From the NCBI GenBank assembly GCA_963819715.1, contig CAWFXE010000002.1:620001-684000 (forward strand): DNA of 64,000 nucleotides. Direction: 5' to 3'. The position numbers and the translations under genes are program-made. Below, piece by piece: positions 1 to 8,666 of this stretch. The stretch comes from DASUPK01 sp963819715 (GTDB lineage Bacteria; Actinomycetota; Thermoleophilia; Solirubrobacterales; 70-9). Each line of letters opens with the position of its first letter. Within the stretch, counting starts at the first letter, position 1. The notes under the pieces were generated by a model that was given only the letters and a program-made list of their open reading frames with translations, was not told the origin of the DNA and made no database searches.

Positions 1-515
1 GAGTAGACGAGAGCGTCGAGCGGGATCCCCGACTCCGCCAGGACCGTCCCCGTCCTCGGGGAGGCGACCAGAAGCCGCGCGCCGCGGGCGGCTCGCAGAG
101 CACCGTCGTCGGCGGCCGTCACGTAGACCCCGTCGGCGCCATCCAGGACGTCCCAGTCGAGCGGATCGGCCCGTTCGGGCTCGAGGCGCTCGCCGATCGT
201 CGTGATGGTCCGCTCGCCGTGCGAATCGAGGAAGGTGTGCGCCCGGCGCGTCGGAGCGTCCCGGCCGGCCGCCTCCACCATGACGCTCAGCTCCGACAGG
301 CGCTCCTTCGTTCTCGCGGCCAGCTCGTCATGGCCGAGCGCGGTCAGCAGCGTCGAGCTTCCCGCCATGCGGGCGAGCTGCACGGCCGCCACCGCCCCTC
401 CCCCGGCCGGCTCCTGGAAGCTGGCTGAAGCATGGACGATCTCACCCGCCGCCGGGACGTGGTCCCCGCGCACGAACTCGACCCACTCCACGTGTCCCAC
501 CACGGCGACGCGCAC
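1..515 (-). CDS. PfkB/ribokinase-family sugar kinase, C-terminus off the window
   Basis: Only about the first 171 residues are present because the gene runs off the left edge. The N-terminus has the first strand typical of PfkB kinases (RVAVVGHVEWVEFV) and, at residues 38-52, the glycine-rich stretch GGGAVAAVQLARMAG where the family carries its first signature; the usual Asn of that signature is not obvious. Family members phosphorylate sugars or nucleosides with ATP in the cytoplasm. The substrate cannot be told from this half. I chose the GTG at 513-515 because the family begins right there and the divergent transpeptidase gene starts about 60 bases away, leaving room for back-to-back promoters. 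Confidence 0.7.
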   Translation of the reverse strand, partial: MRVAVVGHVEWVEFVRGDHVPAAGEIVHASASFQEPAGGGAVAAVQLARMAGSSTLLTALGHDELAARTKERLSELSVMVEAAGRDAPTRRAHTFLDSHGERTITTIGERLEPERADPLDWDVLDGADGVYVTAADDGALRAARGARLLVASPRTGTVLAESGIPLDALVY

Positions 516-574
516 GTCCTGATTCTCGCCTCTTGGAGCTGGATACGTCGAGACCGATCTCTACCGTGCCCGGC

Positions 575-1276
575 GTGAAGTCAGGGATGACTCTCGTCGC
601 CGCGCTCGCGGCACTGGCTGTCCTGCTGCCCGGCACCGCTCGTGGCGGGCCGGTCACCGATGACGTCGACGCCTGGGCATACCCGCAGACGGCAGCGGTC
701 GTCCGCGACCAGCCGTCCGCCTCCGGCTCGAGCGTCTCCAAGCTCCGCTTCCTCACCGAGCTCCGGGCCCCCGAGGTCTACCGCGTGACCGGCCGCGCGC
801 AGAACCAGGACGACGATCAGGCCTGGCTGCGGATCGCGGTGCTGGGCCGCCCCAACGGCAGGGTGGGATGGGTGCCCGAGGACGCCCTCGGTCCGCTGCA
901 CGAGATCAGCGAGACGCTGGTGATCAACCGCTCGAGACTGCGGGCCACTCTCTATAAGGGAGACCGTCGGCTCTTCAGGGCCCCGGTCGGCATCGGCAGG
1001 GGAAAGTGGCCGACGCCGGCCGGCGACTTCTACATCCGGGAGGGCATCCGAATCAAGAAGGGCGGCGGCGTCTACGGGTCGTTCGCCTTCGGAACCAGCG
1101 CCTACTCGCCCACCCTGAGCGATTGGCCGGGCGGCGGCGTGATCGGGATTCACGGCACCAACGAGCCTGACCTGATCCCGGGCCGGTTCTCACATGGCTG
1201 CATCCGGATGCGGAACCCCGACGTAAACCACCTCCGGCGCCTGGCCGGAGTGGGGACCACGGTCGAGATCCGCTAG
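575..1276 (+). CDS. secreted L,D-transpeptidase (YkuD family)
   Basis: The C-terminal half carries the YkuD catalytic signature: a His in GIHGTNE followed by SHGCIRM, whose Cys (codon 1199-1201) is the nucleophile that makes 3-3 peptidoglycan cross-links. Residues before it resemble an SH3-like cell-wall domain (GWVPEDALGP). The N-terminus has a hydrophobic segment ending near GTARGG, a signal peptide or anchor. A TTG at 533 would give a longer product without a charged start; GTG 575 places a Lys before the hydrophobic stretch and ATG 587 is also possible. The stop codon overlaps that of the convergent gene in the shared palindrome CTAG at 1273-1276. Confidence 0.88.
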   Translation: MKSGMTLVAALAALAVLLPGTARGGPVTDDVDAWAYPQTAAVVRDQPSASGSSVSKLRFLTELRAPEVYRVTGRAQNQDDDQAWLRIAVLGRPNGRVGWVPEDALGPLHEISETLVINRSRLRATLYKGDRRLFRAPVGIGRGKWPTPAGDFYIREGIRIKKGGGVYGSFAFGTSAYSPTLSDWPGGGVIGIHGTNEPDLIPGRFSHGCIRMRNPDVNHLRRLAGVGTTVEIR

Positions 1277-2139
1277 CCGCAGTAGGCGAACGACTTCAGA
1301 TTGCCGGTGGACGTCGCCCCGGAGTGGAGGCCCGTCGTGCGCCAGCCGCCGCCCTGCGGCAGGGAGGCGAGCACGAAGACCGTGTCGCCTCCGCCGGCCA
1401 GCGTCGCCGACGAGGCCAAAAAGCCCCCGGAGATCGGAGACAGGCCCGCGGGACACGGGCGCGTGTCGGCGGACCTGGTCGTCAGGTCCCCGGTGAGCGA
1501 GGCCGAGCCGGTTCGCTTCTGCACCCGGGCCCGCGCGCAGTAGGCGTAGGCGGACAACTGCCGTGAAGCCGGGTTGTTGTGCGATGCGGAGAAGGTCCAT
1601 CCCCGCCCCTTGGCCACTCGGTGCGAGTCCTCCGGCAGCACCGTGAGCGCCTGCTTCGGATCGGCCTCGGAGGAGAAGCCGCCCGAGATCGCGCGCAGCT
1701 TGCCCGGGCATGAGGCCGTGACGGTGGCCCTCGGGTGATCGCCGGGTCCGGTCGCCGCCGGCAGAGTGGTCGATGCGGAGACCTCGCTGATCTTCGGTCC
1801 TCGGCGGCGACAGCGGACGGTCGAGGTCAGTGAGCCGGTCGTGGTGGTGAGGGGGCTTGCCCGCAGGCCGCTCACGATCCAGCTCTGCCCGCCCGACCGG
1901 CGCGACTCGGTCACAACCGTCGGCTCGATCCCGCCCGGCGATCCGGAGAACCCGCCGCCGACCGCCTTGCTTCCACCCGGACAGGTGGCTGTCACGGTCA
2001 GCAGCTGATGGGGCGGCAGCTGAATCGTGGTCGATCGTGTGATCAGGGTGGTGGCATGCTTGGCGGGCCCACGCTTGGCCGCGGTCGCGGTGGCCGTCGA
2101 GCAGGCCAGGAGAAGGCCGGCCGCCAGTGCCGCCGCCAT
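1273..2139 (-). CDS. secreted protein with three CPxG-x-ISGGF repeats
   Basis: A signal peptide (MAAALAAGLLLACSTATATA) is followed by an extracellular protein of about 265 residues. The motif 'CP, then 4-6 residues, then (A/S)(V/I)(G/S)GGF' occurs three times: CPGGSKAVGGGF, CPGKLRAISGGF and CPAGLSPISGGF. Each is followed by an all-beta stretch ending near a second Cys (YCARA, YCG), suggesting three disulfide-closed beta modules. I do not recognise a function. The reading frame stays open upstream to a GTG at 2184 that would add a basic N-region, so the start is uncertain. The gene is convergent with the transpeptidase and divergent from the next secreted protein. Confidence 0.7.
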   Translation of the reverse strand: MAAALAAGLLLACSTATATAAKRGPAKHATTLITRSTTIQLPPHQLLTVTATCPGGSKAVGGGFSGSPGGIEPTVVTESRRSGGQSWIVSGLRASPLTTTTGSLTSTVRCRRRGPKISEVSASTTLPAATGPGDHPRATVTASCPGKLRAISGGFSSEADPKQALTVLPEDSHRVAKGRGWTFSASHNNPASRQLSAYAYCARARVQKRTGSASLTGDLTTRSADTRPCPAGLSPISGGFLASSATLAGGGDTVFVLASLPQGGGWRTTGLHSGATSTGNLKSFAYCG

Positions 2140-2230
2140 GTTGGCTCGGGATCCGATCCCCGCAACGTAGCGACGGCCCCTGACACGACCCTTGCAGGAA
2201 ACCGCGGTCGCAGTCGGAAGGCTTCCCCCA

Positions 2231-3136
2231 GTGCGCCGCCACCTCCAGTCATGGACGATCGGGGTCGCGTTTGCGATCGTCGCCCTCGCTCTTCCAGCGT
2301 CCGCCCTCGCCGGCGCGGTGATCACGCCCGTGCCCACGTTCCCCTATCCGAGCGTCACGCTCGGCCAGCAGTTCGACGCGTCGATCACGCTCTTCAACAA
2401 CTCCACCGGCCAGGAGGCAGGCGCCGGAGTCACCGTCACGGCGAGCAACCTCGACCTCTTCCCCTCCTGCCCCGACTCCGTGATCACCTCCAACAACTGC
2501 CCGACGGCCGAGACCGGCGTGTTCGCGCTCAGCTCGACCGGCACGAGCGCCGGCGGCGATTGCCCGGCGGGAATCTGGGCGATCGCGGAGGCCGCGCCGG
2601 GCCGCTTCCGGTTCACCCCGCCCGGCACGATCGGCCTGCTCGCCGGCCACAGCTGCACCGTCAACTTCAACGCGACGGCGAGCAGGCTGCCGCAGTTCGA
2701 CGCTGACCTGACGGCGCCCGGCAGCCAGACCAATCAGGTCGCCTCGGTTGACGCCTTCAGCCCGGTCTCCAGCCTCACCGTACGCAACAGCGGCTCGGGA
2801 CAGACCACCGTCCTCGGCCCCCCCTCGAGCGGAGGAGTGGCCGCGGCGAACGCCTCGCTCCAGGTCTCCGAAGGGTGCCGCAGGGTCGTCACGGCCAAGG
2901 TGACCGGTCCCGACATCGCCAGCGTCACCTTCTTCGTCGACGGCAAGCGCCACGCGAAGGTCAACAGGGCTCCGTTCAAGACCAAGATCAAGGCTTTTAG
3001 GCTCTCCCGCGGCCACCACAAGCTGACGGCCCAGGTGACGTTCACGCAGGCGAGCGGCCAGAACCCCTCCCCGGCGAAGTTCCGGGGCGGCTTCCTGCGC
3101 TGCGCGCCCCCCAAGCAGCCCAACTTCACCGGCTGA
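2231..3136 (+). CDS. secreted protein with C-terminal Ig-like domain, function unknown
   Basis: The chosen GTG at 2231 has GGAAGG 9 bases upstream and gives MRRHLQSW followed by a classic signal peptide ending at ALAGAV; a TTG at 2192 lacks a ribosome site. The mature protein begins with an all-beta region (PYPSVTLGQQFDASITLFNN) resembling surface repeat domains. The last about 90 residues (VSEGCRRVVTAKVTGPDIAS, then FFVDGKRHAKV) resemble the Ig-like 'hydrophobic strand plus VDG' modules seen in exported actinobacterial proteins. There are no catalytic motifs. A role at the cell surface is inferred only from the signal peptide and folds. Confidence 0.65.
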   Translation: MRRHLQSWTIGVAFAIVALALPASALAGAVITPVPTFPYPSVTLGQQFDASITLFNNSTGQEAGAGVTVTASNLDLFPSCPDSVITSNNCPTAETGVFALSSTGTSAGGDCPAGIWAIAEAAPGRFRFTPPGTIGLLAGHSCTVNFNATASRLPQFDADLTAPGSQTNQVASVDAFSPVSSLTVRNSGSGQTTVLGPPSSGGVAAANASLQVSEGCRRVVTAKVTGPDIASVTFFVDGKRHAKVNRAPFKTKIKAFRLSRGHHKLTAQVTFTQASGQNPSPAKFRGGFLRCAPPKQPNFTG

Positions 3137-3212
3137 CGGCCACCAGGGCCGCCACGCAGGTCTGCGGGATTTCACGGATTCACGAGCGCCCGCCGGCGTC
3201 GATGCTGCACGC

Positions 3213-4229
3213 ATGGCCAAAACGGGCCTGAGACTGCCGACCCCGCAGGAGTTTCACGGAGACCCCTCCCTGATCGCGCGAGTGATCGGGGTGCTGTACG
3301 CCGCGGGGGCGGTACTGGTCACGGCCTCGCTGCTGCTGCCGCATCCCCACGACAGCAACGACGGCGGGATCATCGCGATCGGGGCGACGGCTGCGACCGT
3401 GGCGATGCTCCTCCTGATCCTTGCCCCGCGCCTGCCCTCATGGCTTCTGCAGGTCACGATCGGGCTGGGATCGGTTCTGATCTCGCTCTGCGTGTACTTC
3501 GCCGGCCAACCGGCCTCCTATGCCGCGATGTTCATCTGGGTGGTGCTGGCCTCCGCCTTCTTCTTCCCGGGCCGCCGAACCGCCATCCAGCTGGCGTGGC
3601 TGCTCACCACCTACGCAATCGTCCTCTTCTCGGTCGACGACGCCGGCTACTCGCCCGTCACCAGGCTCTTCCTCACCGCGATTGCGTTCGGCACCGCCGC
3701 GGGTGTCGTCTCCTGGCTCAGCAAGTCGATCAACCGGCGCGTGGAGGATTCCGAGTCGAGGGCGCGCACCGACCCGCTCACCGGGATCGCCAACCGCCGC
3801 TGGCTCGACCAAGAGCTGACGCGGGAGCTGGCCTGGGCCCGGCGCCACAGGGCGCCGCTGTGCGCGGCGCTCATCGACATCGACGGCCTCAAGGTCTTCA
3901 ACGACCAACACGGCCATCTCGCGGGCGACCATTTGATCGTCTCGGCCGTGGATGCCTGGCGCAGCGCGATCAGGCCGAGTGACTTCCTCGCCAGGGTCGG
4001 AGGAGACGAGTTCATGCTGCTGATGCCGGATTGCACCGCCGAGTCGGCCCAGAGGGTGCTGGACCGGATCCGGGAGGCGACTCCGAAGGGAACCTCCTGC
4101 TCAGCGGGTCTCGCTCGCTGGGACGGCGTCGAGGGGCCCCTCGAGCTCTTCAGCCGAGCCGACGCGGCCCTCTACACCGCGAAGCACGACGGCGGCGGCC
4201 GGATCGTCCAGCTGGCGGCGGCCGGCTGA
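3213..4229 (+). CDS. membrane diguanylate cyclase (GGDEF)
   Basis: About six hydrophobic segments (residues ~20-170) precede a short linker and a GGDEF domain beginning at ARTDPLTGIANRR. The active-site loop reads RVGGDEF, so the enzyme should make cyclic di-GMP from two GTP. An RxxD inhibitory site (RPSD) sits exactly five residues before GGDEF, so product feedback is expected. The metal-binding Asp in LIDIDGLKVFND is also present. There is no EAL domain. The membrane part does not match a named sensor domain that I can identify by eye. The ATG at 3213 follows the preceding gene by 76 bases, so it probably has its own promoter. Confidence 0.92.
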   Translation: MAKTGLRLPTPQEFHGDPSLIARVIGVLYAAGAVLVTASLLLPHPHDSNDGGIIAIGATAATVAMLLLILAPRLPSWLLQVTIGLGSVLISLCVYFAGQPASYAAMFIWVVLASAFFFPGRRTAIQLAWLLTTYAIVLFSVDDAGYSPVTRLFLTAIAFGTAAGVVSWLSKSINRRVEDSESRARTDPLTGIANRRWLDQELTRELAWARRHRAPLCAALIDIDGLKVFNDQHGHLAGDHLIVSAVDAWRSAIRPSDFLARVGGDEFMLLMPDCTAESAQRVLDRIREATPKGTSCSAGLARWDGVEGPLELFSRADAALYTAKHDGGGRIVQLAAAG

Positions 4230-4557
4230 TGTCGGTCAGCCCCAGTCGGCACGCCGCTTAGGTCCCGACCTCCCGTTCCTCCACGCATCGTCGTAGCCGG
4301 CCACGATCTTGGGCTGTCAGCCTCACTTCGTTTCTCAGGTGGTTTCGGGAACGGGGAAGGGCTCCACGGGCGAGCTGACGGGCTCGCCGCGTGTGTTGGT
4401 GGCGCGCAATGCGTCACCCCGACGAAGGTGGCGCCCCCGGGTCTGTCGCCGGCGCACATCGACCTGGAGGACCTGCTTCGTCGAGCGCTCGAGCCCTCCG
4501 GCGATGAAGCAAGGTGTGTGGTGACGCCGAGGAGCCGGGCTGATCCGTCGTGCAAAT
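4230..4557. other. gene-poor stretch, possible decayed remnant
   Basis: No convincing intact gene is seen here. In one forward frame, bases about 4419-4556 read KVAPPGLSPAHIDLEDLL and on to a stop, which looks like the tail of a lost protein, but nothing upstream supports it. Confidence 0.35.
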
Positions 4558-4587
4558 AGTTAAACGAATGCTTTACTATTCTCGACC
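4558..4587 (+). promoter_or_regulatory. ArsR promoter with imperfect dyad operator
   Basis: Bases 4558-4577 form an imperfect dyad (AGTTAAACGAATGCTTTACT; 12 of 20 positions symmetric), the size and AT-rich style of autoregulatory ArsR operators. TACTAT at 4574-4579 can serve as a -10 box. It would put the transcript start close to 4588, so the message may be leaderless. Autoregulation is inferred. Confidence 0.5.
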
Positions 4588-4908
4588 ATCGATCTCGACT
4601 CGACGTTCTCCGCACTTGCCGATCCGACGCGAAGGGCAATCCTGAGCCGCTTGGCGAGCGGCGAGACTTCCGTCTCAGAGCTCGCCGCGCCATTTGAGAT
4701 GTCGCTCCCCGCGGTCATGAACCACCTTCGGGTTCTCGAGAGGGCGGGCCTCCTGTCGCATCAAAAGCAGGGCCGTGTTCGGCGCTGCCGGCTCGATGCC
4801 GCGCCGCTGCAGGCGGCCGAACGCTGGATCGAGAGCTACCGCGAGTTCTGGGATGCGCGAATGGACTCGCTTGCCGATTACCTGGCCAACGAATCGCAGG
4901 AGGAATGA
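4588..4908 (+). CDS. ArsR-family winged-helix repressor, apparent ATC start
   Basis: The protein matches the ArsR type that pairs with SRPBCC proteins: DLDSTFSALADPTRRAIL begins helix 1, and SVSELAAPFEMSLPAVMNHL is the recognition helix region. The family normally starts MDLD, and here that position (4588) holds ATC instead of ATG. A stop at 4561 closes the frame upstream and no ATG, GTG or TTG occurs before TTG 4651. Starting at 4651 would delete the first helix. Either ATC is used, or the start codon is mutated. The stop overlaps the next gene as ATGATG, so the two are translationally coupled. Confidence 0.7.
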   Translation: MDLDSTFSALADPTRRAILSRLASGETSVSELAAPFEMSLPAVMNHLRVLERAGLLSHQKQGRVRRCRLDAAPLQAAERWIESYREFWDARMDSLADYLANESQEE

Positions 4909-5366
4909 TGGAGCATGCAGAGGAACGTCTCGAACTCAGATATGTCCTGGATGCCCCGGTCGCAAGCGTCTTTGACGCCTGGACCAACCCGGAGAAGCTG
5001 AGGCGCTGGTGGGGGCCCGGTGAATTCCGATGTCCAGAAGCAGAGGTAGATCTGCGCCCAGGCGGGAGCTACCGGCTGGTCATGCAGCCAACCGCAGGTG
5101 ACTCGTTTGAGCTCGGCGGTACCTACCGCGAGGTCGAGGCGCCTTCCAGGCTTCTCTACACCTGGCGCTGGTTGACCGGACCTGCGGCCGACGGATCGGA
5201 ATCTCTCGTCGAGGTCGTCTTCCGAGACCTCGGCGAGCGAACCGAGCTGCTCCTGGTGCACAGTGACTTCCCCGCCAGCCACGGCGCCGCGCCATACAAG
5301 ATGGGATGGGATGGCGGCATACCCAAGCTTGAGACCCTGCTGAGCGACGACGCCGGGGGGCTGTGA
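4905..5366 (+). CDS. SRPBCC (AHSA1-like) domain protein
   Basis: A 153-residue SRPBCC/START-fold protein: VLDAPVASVFDAWTNPEKLRRWWGP is the typical opening, followed by DLRPGGSYRLVM and an acid-rich barrel, ending with the helix GWDGGIPKLETLL. These proteins bind small hydrophobic ligands in a deep cavity and often sit behind an ArsR repressor, as here. The actual ligand is unknown. The start is ATG 4905, or 4908 if the second ATG is used, overlapping the repressor stop. The tRNA remnant that marks the island edge begins 27 bases after its stop, so this is the last host gene before E1. Confidence 0.85.
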   Translation: MMEHAEERLELRYVLDAPVASVFDAWTNPEKLRRWWGPGEFRCPEAEVDLRPGGSYRLVMQPTAGDSFELGGTYREVEAPSRLLYTWRWLTGPAADGSESLVEVVFRDLGERTELLLVHSDFPASHGAAPYKMGWDGGIPKLETLLSDDAGGL

Positions 5367-5393
5367 TACCCGAGGCGATGCACCAGACGATCG

Positions 5394-5455
5394 CGGAGGG
5401 GTGGGATTCGAACCCACGAGGGACCCGAGAGCCCCCAGCGGTTTTCGAGACCGCT
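5394..5455 (-). pseudogene. 3' half of a tRNA-Ser(CGA), probable island end
   Basis: Read on the minus strand, this contains an anticodon arm (6-bp stem, 7-base loop CTCGAAA, anticodon CGA), a variable arm, a T arm with GGTTCGAAT and the 3' acceptor strand, but no D arm or 5' acceptor. It differs from the intact copy at 29,070-29,158 by one base missing in the acceptor and a few substitutions in the variable arm. The 29-base stretch covering the T arm is identical. Same-strand orientation and position fit the displaced tRNA end left by an integration event. Confidence 0.75.
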
Positions 5456-5470
5456 GATTGTCGCGTGTTT

Positions 5471-5483
5471 TCCCTGCAAATCG
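5471..5483 (-). repeat. TCCCTGCAAATCG repeat, copy 1
   Basis: This 13-mer lies 15 bases inside the tRNA remnant at the E1 left end. Identical copies occur at 11,100 and 29,036, all on the same strand. A role as integrase arm-type or att-flanking sites is inferred from position only. Confidence 0.55.
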
Positions 5484-5568
5484 ACGGGTTCATCACCGCC
5501 GTGCGCCAGTAGGTGCGCCAGTCAGCACTCGAATAGGTAAATCCCGGCACCTCGCCGCACGCCGTGGC

Positions 5569-5994
5569 ATGGCACGGACCCAGGCCGTCCACTACCGCGA
5601 CAAGCGCGGCGTCGAGCCCGTCGACCGATTCGTCGAGGGGCGGCCGGCGAAGCGGGCGGCGAAGATCGATGACTTCGTTGAGGAATACCTGAATGGCAAG
5701 CAACCAGGGGCACCGCCGCCGGACTTCCCGATCACATCGCAGATCGAGGGCGAGCTGCGCGAACTGCGGGTGCGGTTCGCGAACACCCGCTATCGCGTGC
5801 TGTACCAACGCTCCGGGAACCTGATTGTGCTGCTGCACGCGATCGAGAAGGACACGGGAGCTGTTCCGAAGGCCGCCAAGGACATGGCCAAGAAGCGCAT
5901 GACGGACTTCAAGCGCCGCATGGACGCGCAACGAAGGGTTCCACCGCGAGCGGCCGGTCAAGATGCGCCGGCAAGGAGCCGAAGAAGGGGTTGA
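5569..5994 (+). CDS. HigB/RelE-like mRNA interferase toxin (Gp49 type)
   Basis: The 141-residue protein has the RelE/HigB fold pattern of phage-derived Gp49 toxins: VEEYLNGKQPG, then the strand run GELRELRVRFANTRYRVLYQRSGNLIVLLHAIEKDT, with the conserved 'LR-LR-YRVLY---I-LLHAF-K' layout. Such toxins cut mRNA at the ribosome. ATG 5569 is preferred over a TTG-initiated extension because homologous proteins begin near MxRTQAVHYRD. The antitoxin follows 31 bases downstream, the toxin-first order typical of higBA. The stop codon lies inside the -35 box of the antitoxin promoter. Confidence 0.85.
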   Translation: MARTQAVHYRDKRGVEPVDRFVEGRPAKRAAKIDDFVEEYLNGKQPGAPPPDFPITSQIEGELRELRVRFANTRYRVLYQRSGNLIVLLHAIEKDTGAVPKAAKDMAKKRMTDFKRRMDAQRRVPPRAAGQDAPARSRRRG

Positions 5995-6018
5995 CTGATT
6001 TATCTAAATCGATAAACT
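5991..6018 (+). promoter_or_regulatory. antitoxin promoter with palindromic operator
   Basis: TTGACT (5991-5996) and TAAACT (6013-6018) are spaced 16 bases. Between and overlapping them is the palindrome TTTATC-N6-GATAAA (5999-6016), a good site for the HTH antitoxin to shut off its own promoter. The start of transcription would fall at about 6025, right at the GTG start, giving a leaderless antitoxin message. Confidence 0.65.
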
Positions 6019-6025
6019 CTCTCTC

Positions 6026-6418
6026 GTGGCAACGAAGACCGCAAAGCGCATCAGTCCCAAAGGAACGCCGGCCGCAGAAGCGGCCAAGCGCCGTGCAGAG
6101 CGCAGCGAGGAGTACCGCGAAGCCCGCGACGAATACACCGCGATCCGCGAGCTGCGCGAGAAGAACTGGATCGCTGCCCACATCCGCGAGCGGCGGTACG
6201 AGCTCGAGCTGACCCAGGAACAAGTCGCTGAGCGGGCCGGTACCTCCCACTCCTTCATCTCAAAGATCGAGCGAGGCGATCACATCCCCACGATCGAGGT
6301 GTTGAAGCGGATCCTTAGTGTCCTTGATGAGCAGCTGCTGATCGGGATCGAGCGCCAGGTGCCTGACGAGGAGCCGGAGCGGGAGCTCGCGCCGGTGCCG
6401 GAACTCGTCGGGACCTAA
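6026..6418 (+). CDS. HigA-like XRE-family antitoxin
   Basis: A 130-residue protein with a basic, Ala/Glu-rich helical N-terminus and a C-terminal XRE helix-turn-helix: IRERRYELELTQEQVAERAGTSHSFISKIERGDHIPTIEVLKRIL. It should neutralise the preceding toxin and repress the operon through the palindrome just upstream. The N-terminal about 55 residues, rich in charged residues (RRAERSEEYREARDEY), are the likely toxin-wrapping part. The GTG start sits immediately behind the promoter, allowing antitoxin production independent of the toxin. Confidence 0.87.
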   Translation: MATKTAKRISPKGTPAAEAAKRRAERSEEYREARDEYTAIRELREKNWIAAHIRERRYELELTQEQVAERAGTSHSFISKIERGDHIPTIEVLKRILSVLDEQLLIGIERQVPDEEPERELAPVPELVGT

Positions 6419-6735
6419 GGATCTATCCCCGCACGCCTGTTTTCGCGCAAGGGAGTCACGACAGCTGCGTGATGCTCGCGCCCCCTCCGCCTGTATCGAG
6501 TGGCTTGGACTGCGGCCTCTCCATTCCACGGAGGAGCAACGGACCTGAAATCCCCTCGACTTCGGTATCTCCTTTCGATGAGAAGGGTCCATTCACACCG
6601 CCGCAGCACGGCTGGACTTGCGCAGAATTGCGGGTGATTAGAGATAGCTCTTGACATACGCTCGTCGAGAAGGTGCGGCATGCGCCTCGAAGCCGAAGCG
6701 ATCGCGCACAACCCGAGAGTGAGGAGGGCGCCGGC
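6419..6735. other. intergenic, no gene seen
   Basis: There is no convincing gene. TTGACA at about 6652 could be a -35 box for the following secreted protein but lacks a clear -10. Short open frames on both strands have no recognisable features. Confidence 0.4.
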
Positions 6736-7407
<672 letters not shown>

Positions 7408-7420
7408 TACTAGTAGTAGC

Positions 7421-7441
7421 GGGCCTCCACAGAGGAGGCCC
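7421..7441 (+). terminator. GC-rich hairpin after the poly-Lys gene
   Basis: GGGCCTCC and GGAGGCCC form a perfect 8-bp stem around a 5-base loop, 13 bases after the stop codon. There is no U tract, as is common in actinobacteria. Confidence 0.65.
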
Positions 7442-7531
7442 CCTGAGCCGATCTCTCATTGGGCGATCCCGTTTCACCGGTGCTCAAGCTTCGGAGGGCG
7501 CTGGACAAGCGGCGCGGATTAAGCGCTGCCG

Positions 7532-8407
7532 GTGCCGGCCTTAGGGGACGCGCCGCTCGAGGCAATCACCAGCGCTCACATCGACAACTTCCGTGTGCAG
7601 CTGGTGGCGGAGGATCGGCTGTCGGCGCGAACCATCAACAAGTACCTGGCGCTGATCCACGGGATCCTCAAGCGAGCCCAGCGTGTGTACGGGCTCTCGG
7701 CGAACGCGGCCGCCGGGGTGGAACGGCAACCGGTACGACGTTCGGGGGACTTCGACGTACTCTCGGCCGAGGAGGTCGAGGCCCTCGTGCGGGCAGCGGT
7801 GTCCCCGCAGGATGCCGCTGTGTTTGCCACAGCGGCCTTGGCTGGGCTTCGCCTGGGCGAGCTGAGAGCCCTTCGCTGGCGCGACGTCGATTTCGGGAAG
7901 CGGCTCATCCATGTGCGCCGGTCGTACGTCGAGCGCGCGGAGGGAGTTCCGAAGTCCGGACGGGTGCGAAGCGTGCCGATGAGCGATCAGGTGCTGGTTG
8001 TGCTGGACGGCCTGAGCCGCCGAGATCGCTTCACGGCCGACGAGGACTTGGTGTTTTGCAATGAGGTTGGCGACTACTTCAACGACTCGGCTCTGCGACG
8101 TCGTTTCTATGCCGCTCGCGACCGGGCCGGCTTGAAGCCGATTCGCTTCCACGACTTGCGGCACACCTTCGGGACGCTGGCGGTCCAGGCATTCGCGCTC
8201 TCCGACGTCAAGGCGTACATGGGCCACGCTGATATCGCCACCACGATGATCTATGTGCATCACGTGCCACAGGTCGACGCGGCCGAGCGACTCTCGAGTG
8301 CTCTGCGATCGGTGAACGGGGGTACCGGCGGCCGACGAGCAGTGGCGCGCGAAGAGTTAACCAGGCGGGTGATCTGGCCTGCGAAGGCGTCAGAAAATAA
8401 CCGCTAG
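7532..8407 (+). pseudogene. N-terminally truncated tyrosine recombinase
   Basis: The catalytic domain is complete: Arg in AGLRLGELRALRW, Lys in PKSGRVRSVP, HDLRHTFG box, Gly-His in YMGHADIATT and the Tyr in MIYVHH. The core-binding domain begins only at LGDAPLEAITSAHIDNF. An in-frame TAA at 7520-7522 cuts it off, and the arm-binding N-terminus normally found in these roughly 380-residue integrases is absent. The upstream bases do not encode it in another frame. It was probably the integrase of E1 or of an earlier resident. GTG 7532 could still start a 291-residue product, but correct recombination is unlikely without the N-terminal domain. Confidence 0.8.
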
Positions 8408-8666
8408 GCCGTGCCCCGAGGTCAATTGTTTCGGTCCATTCCGGTGCGTCGATCGGGCGATCACGCCGTATAGCGGGCATTCCTTACGACCTTCAACGCT
8501 GGGTTTCGCAGGGAACAGGCTCGACTTAGCGGTCCGACGCGTTCACTTCGATCCACACAGAGCTGGAGGGTCCTGCGGGTTCTGCGGCAGACTACGGATG
8601 CGTCGAGTGCCACCGCGAAGTAGGTTCACCTGACAGGGGGTGCTTTGACTTGACGATGGAGGGCGA

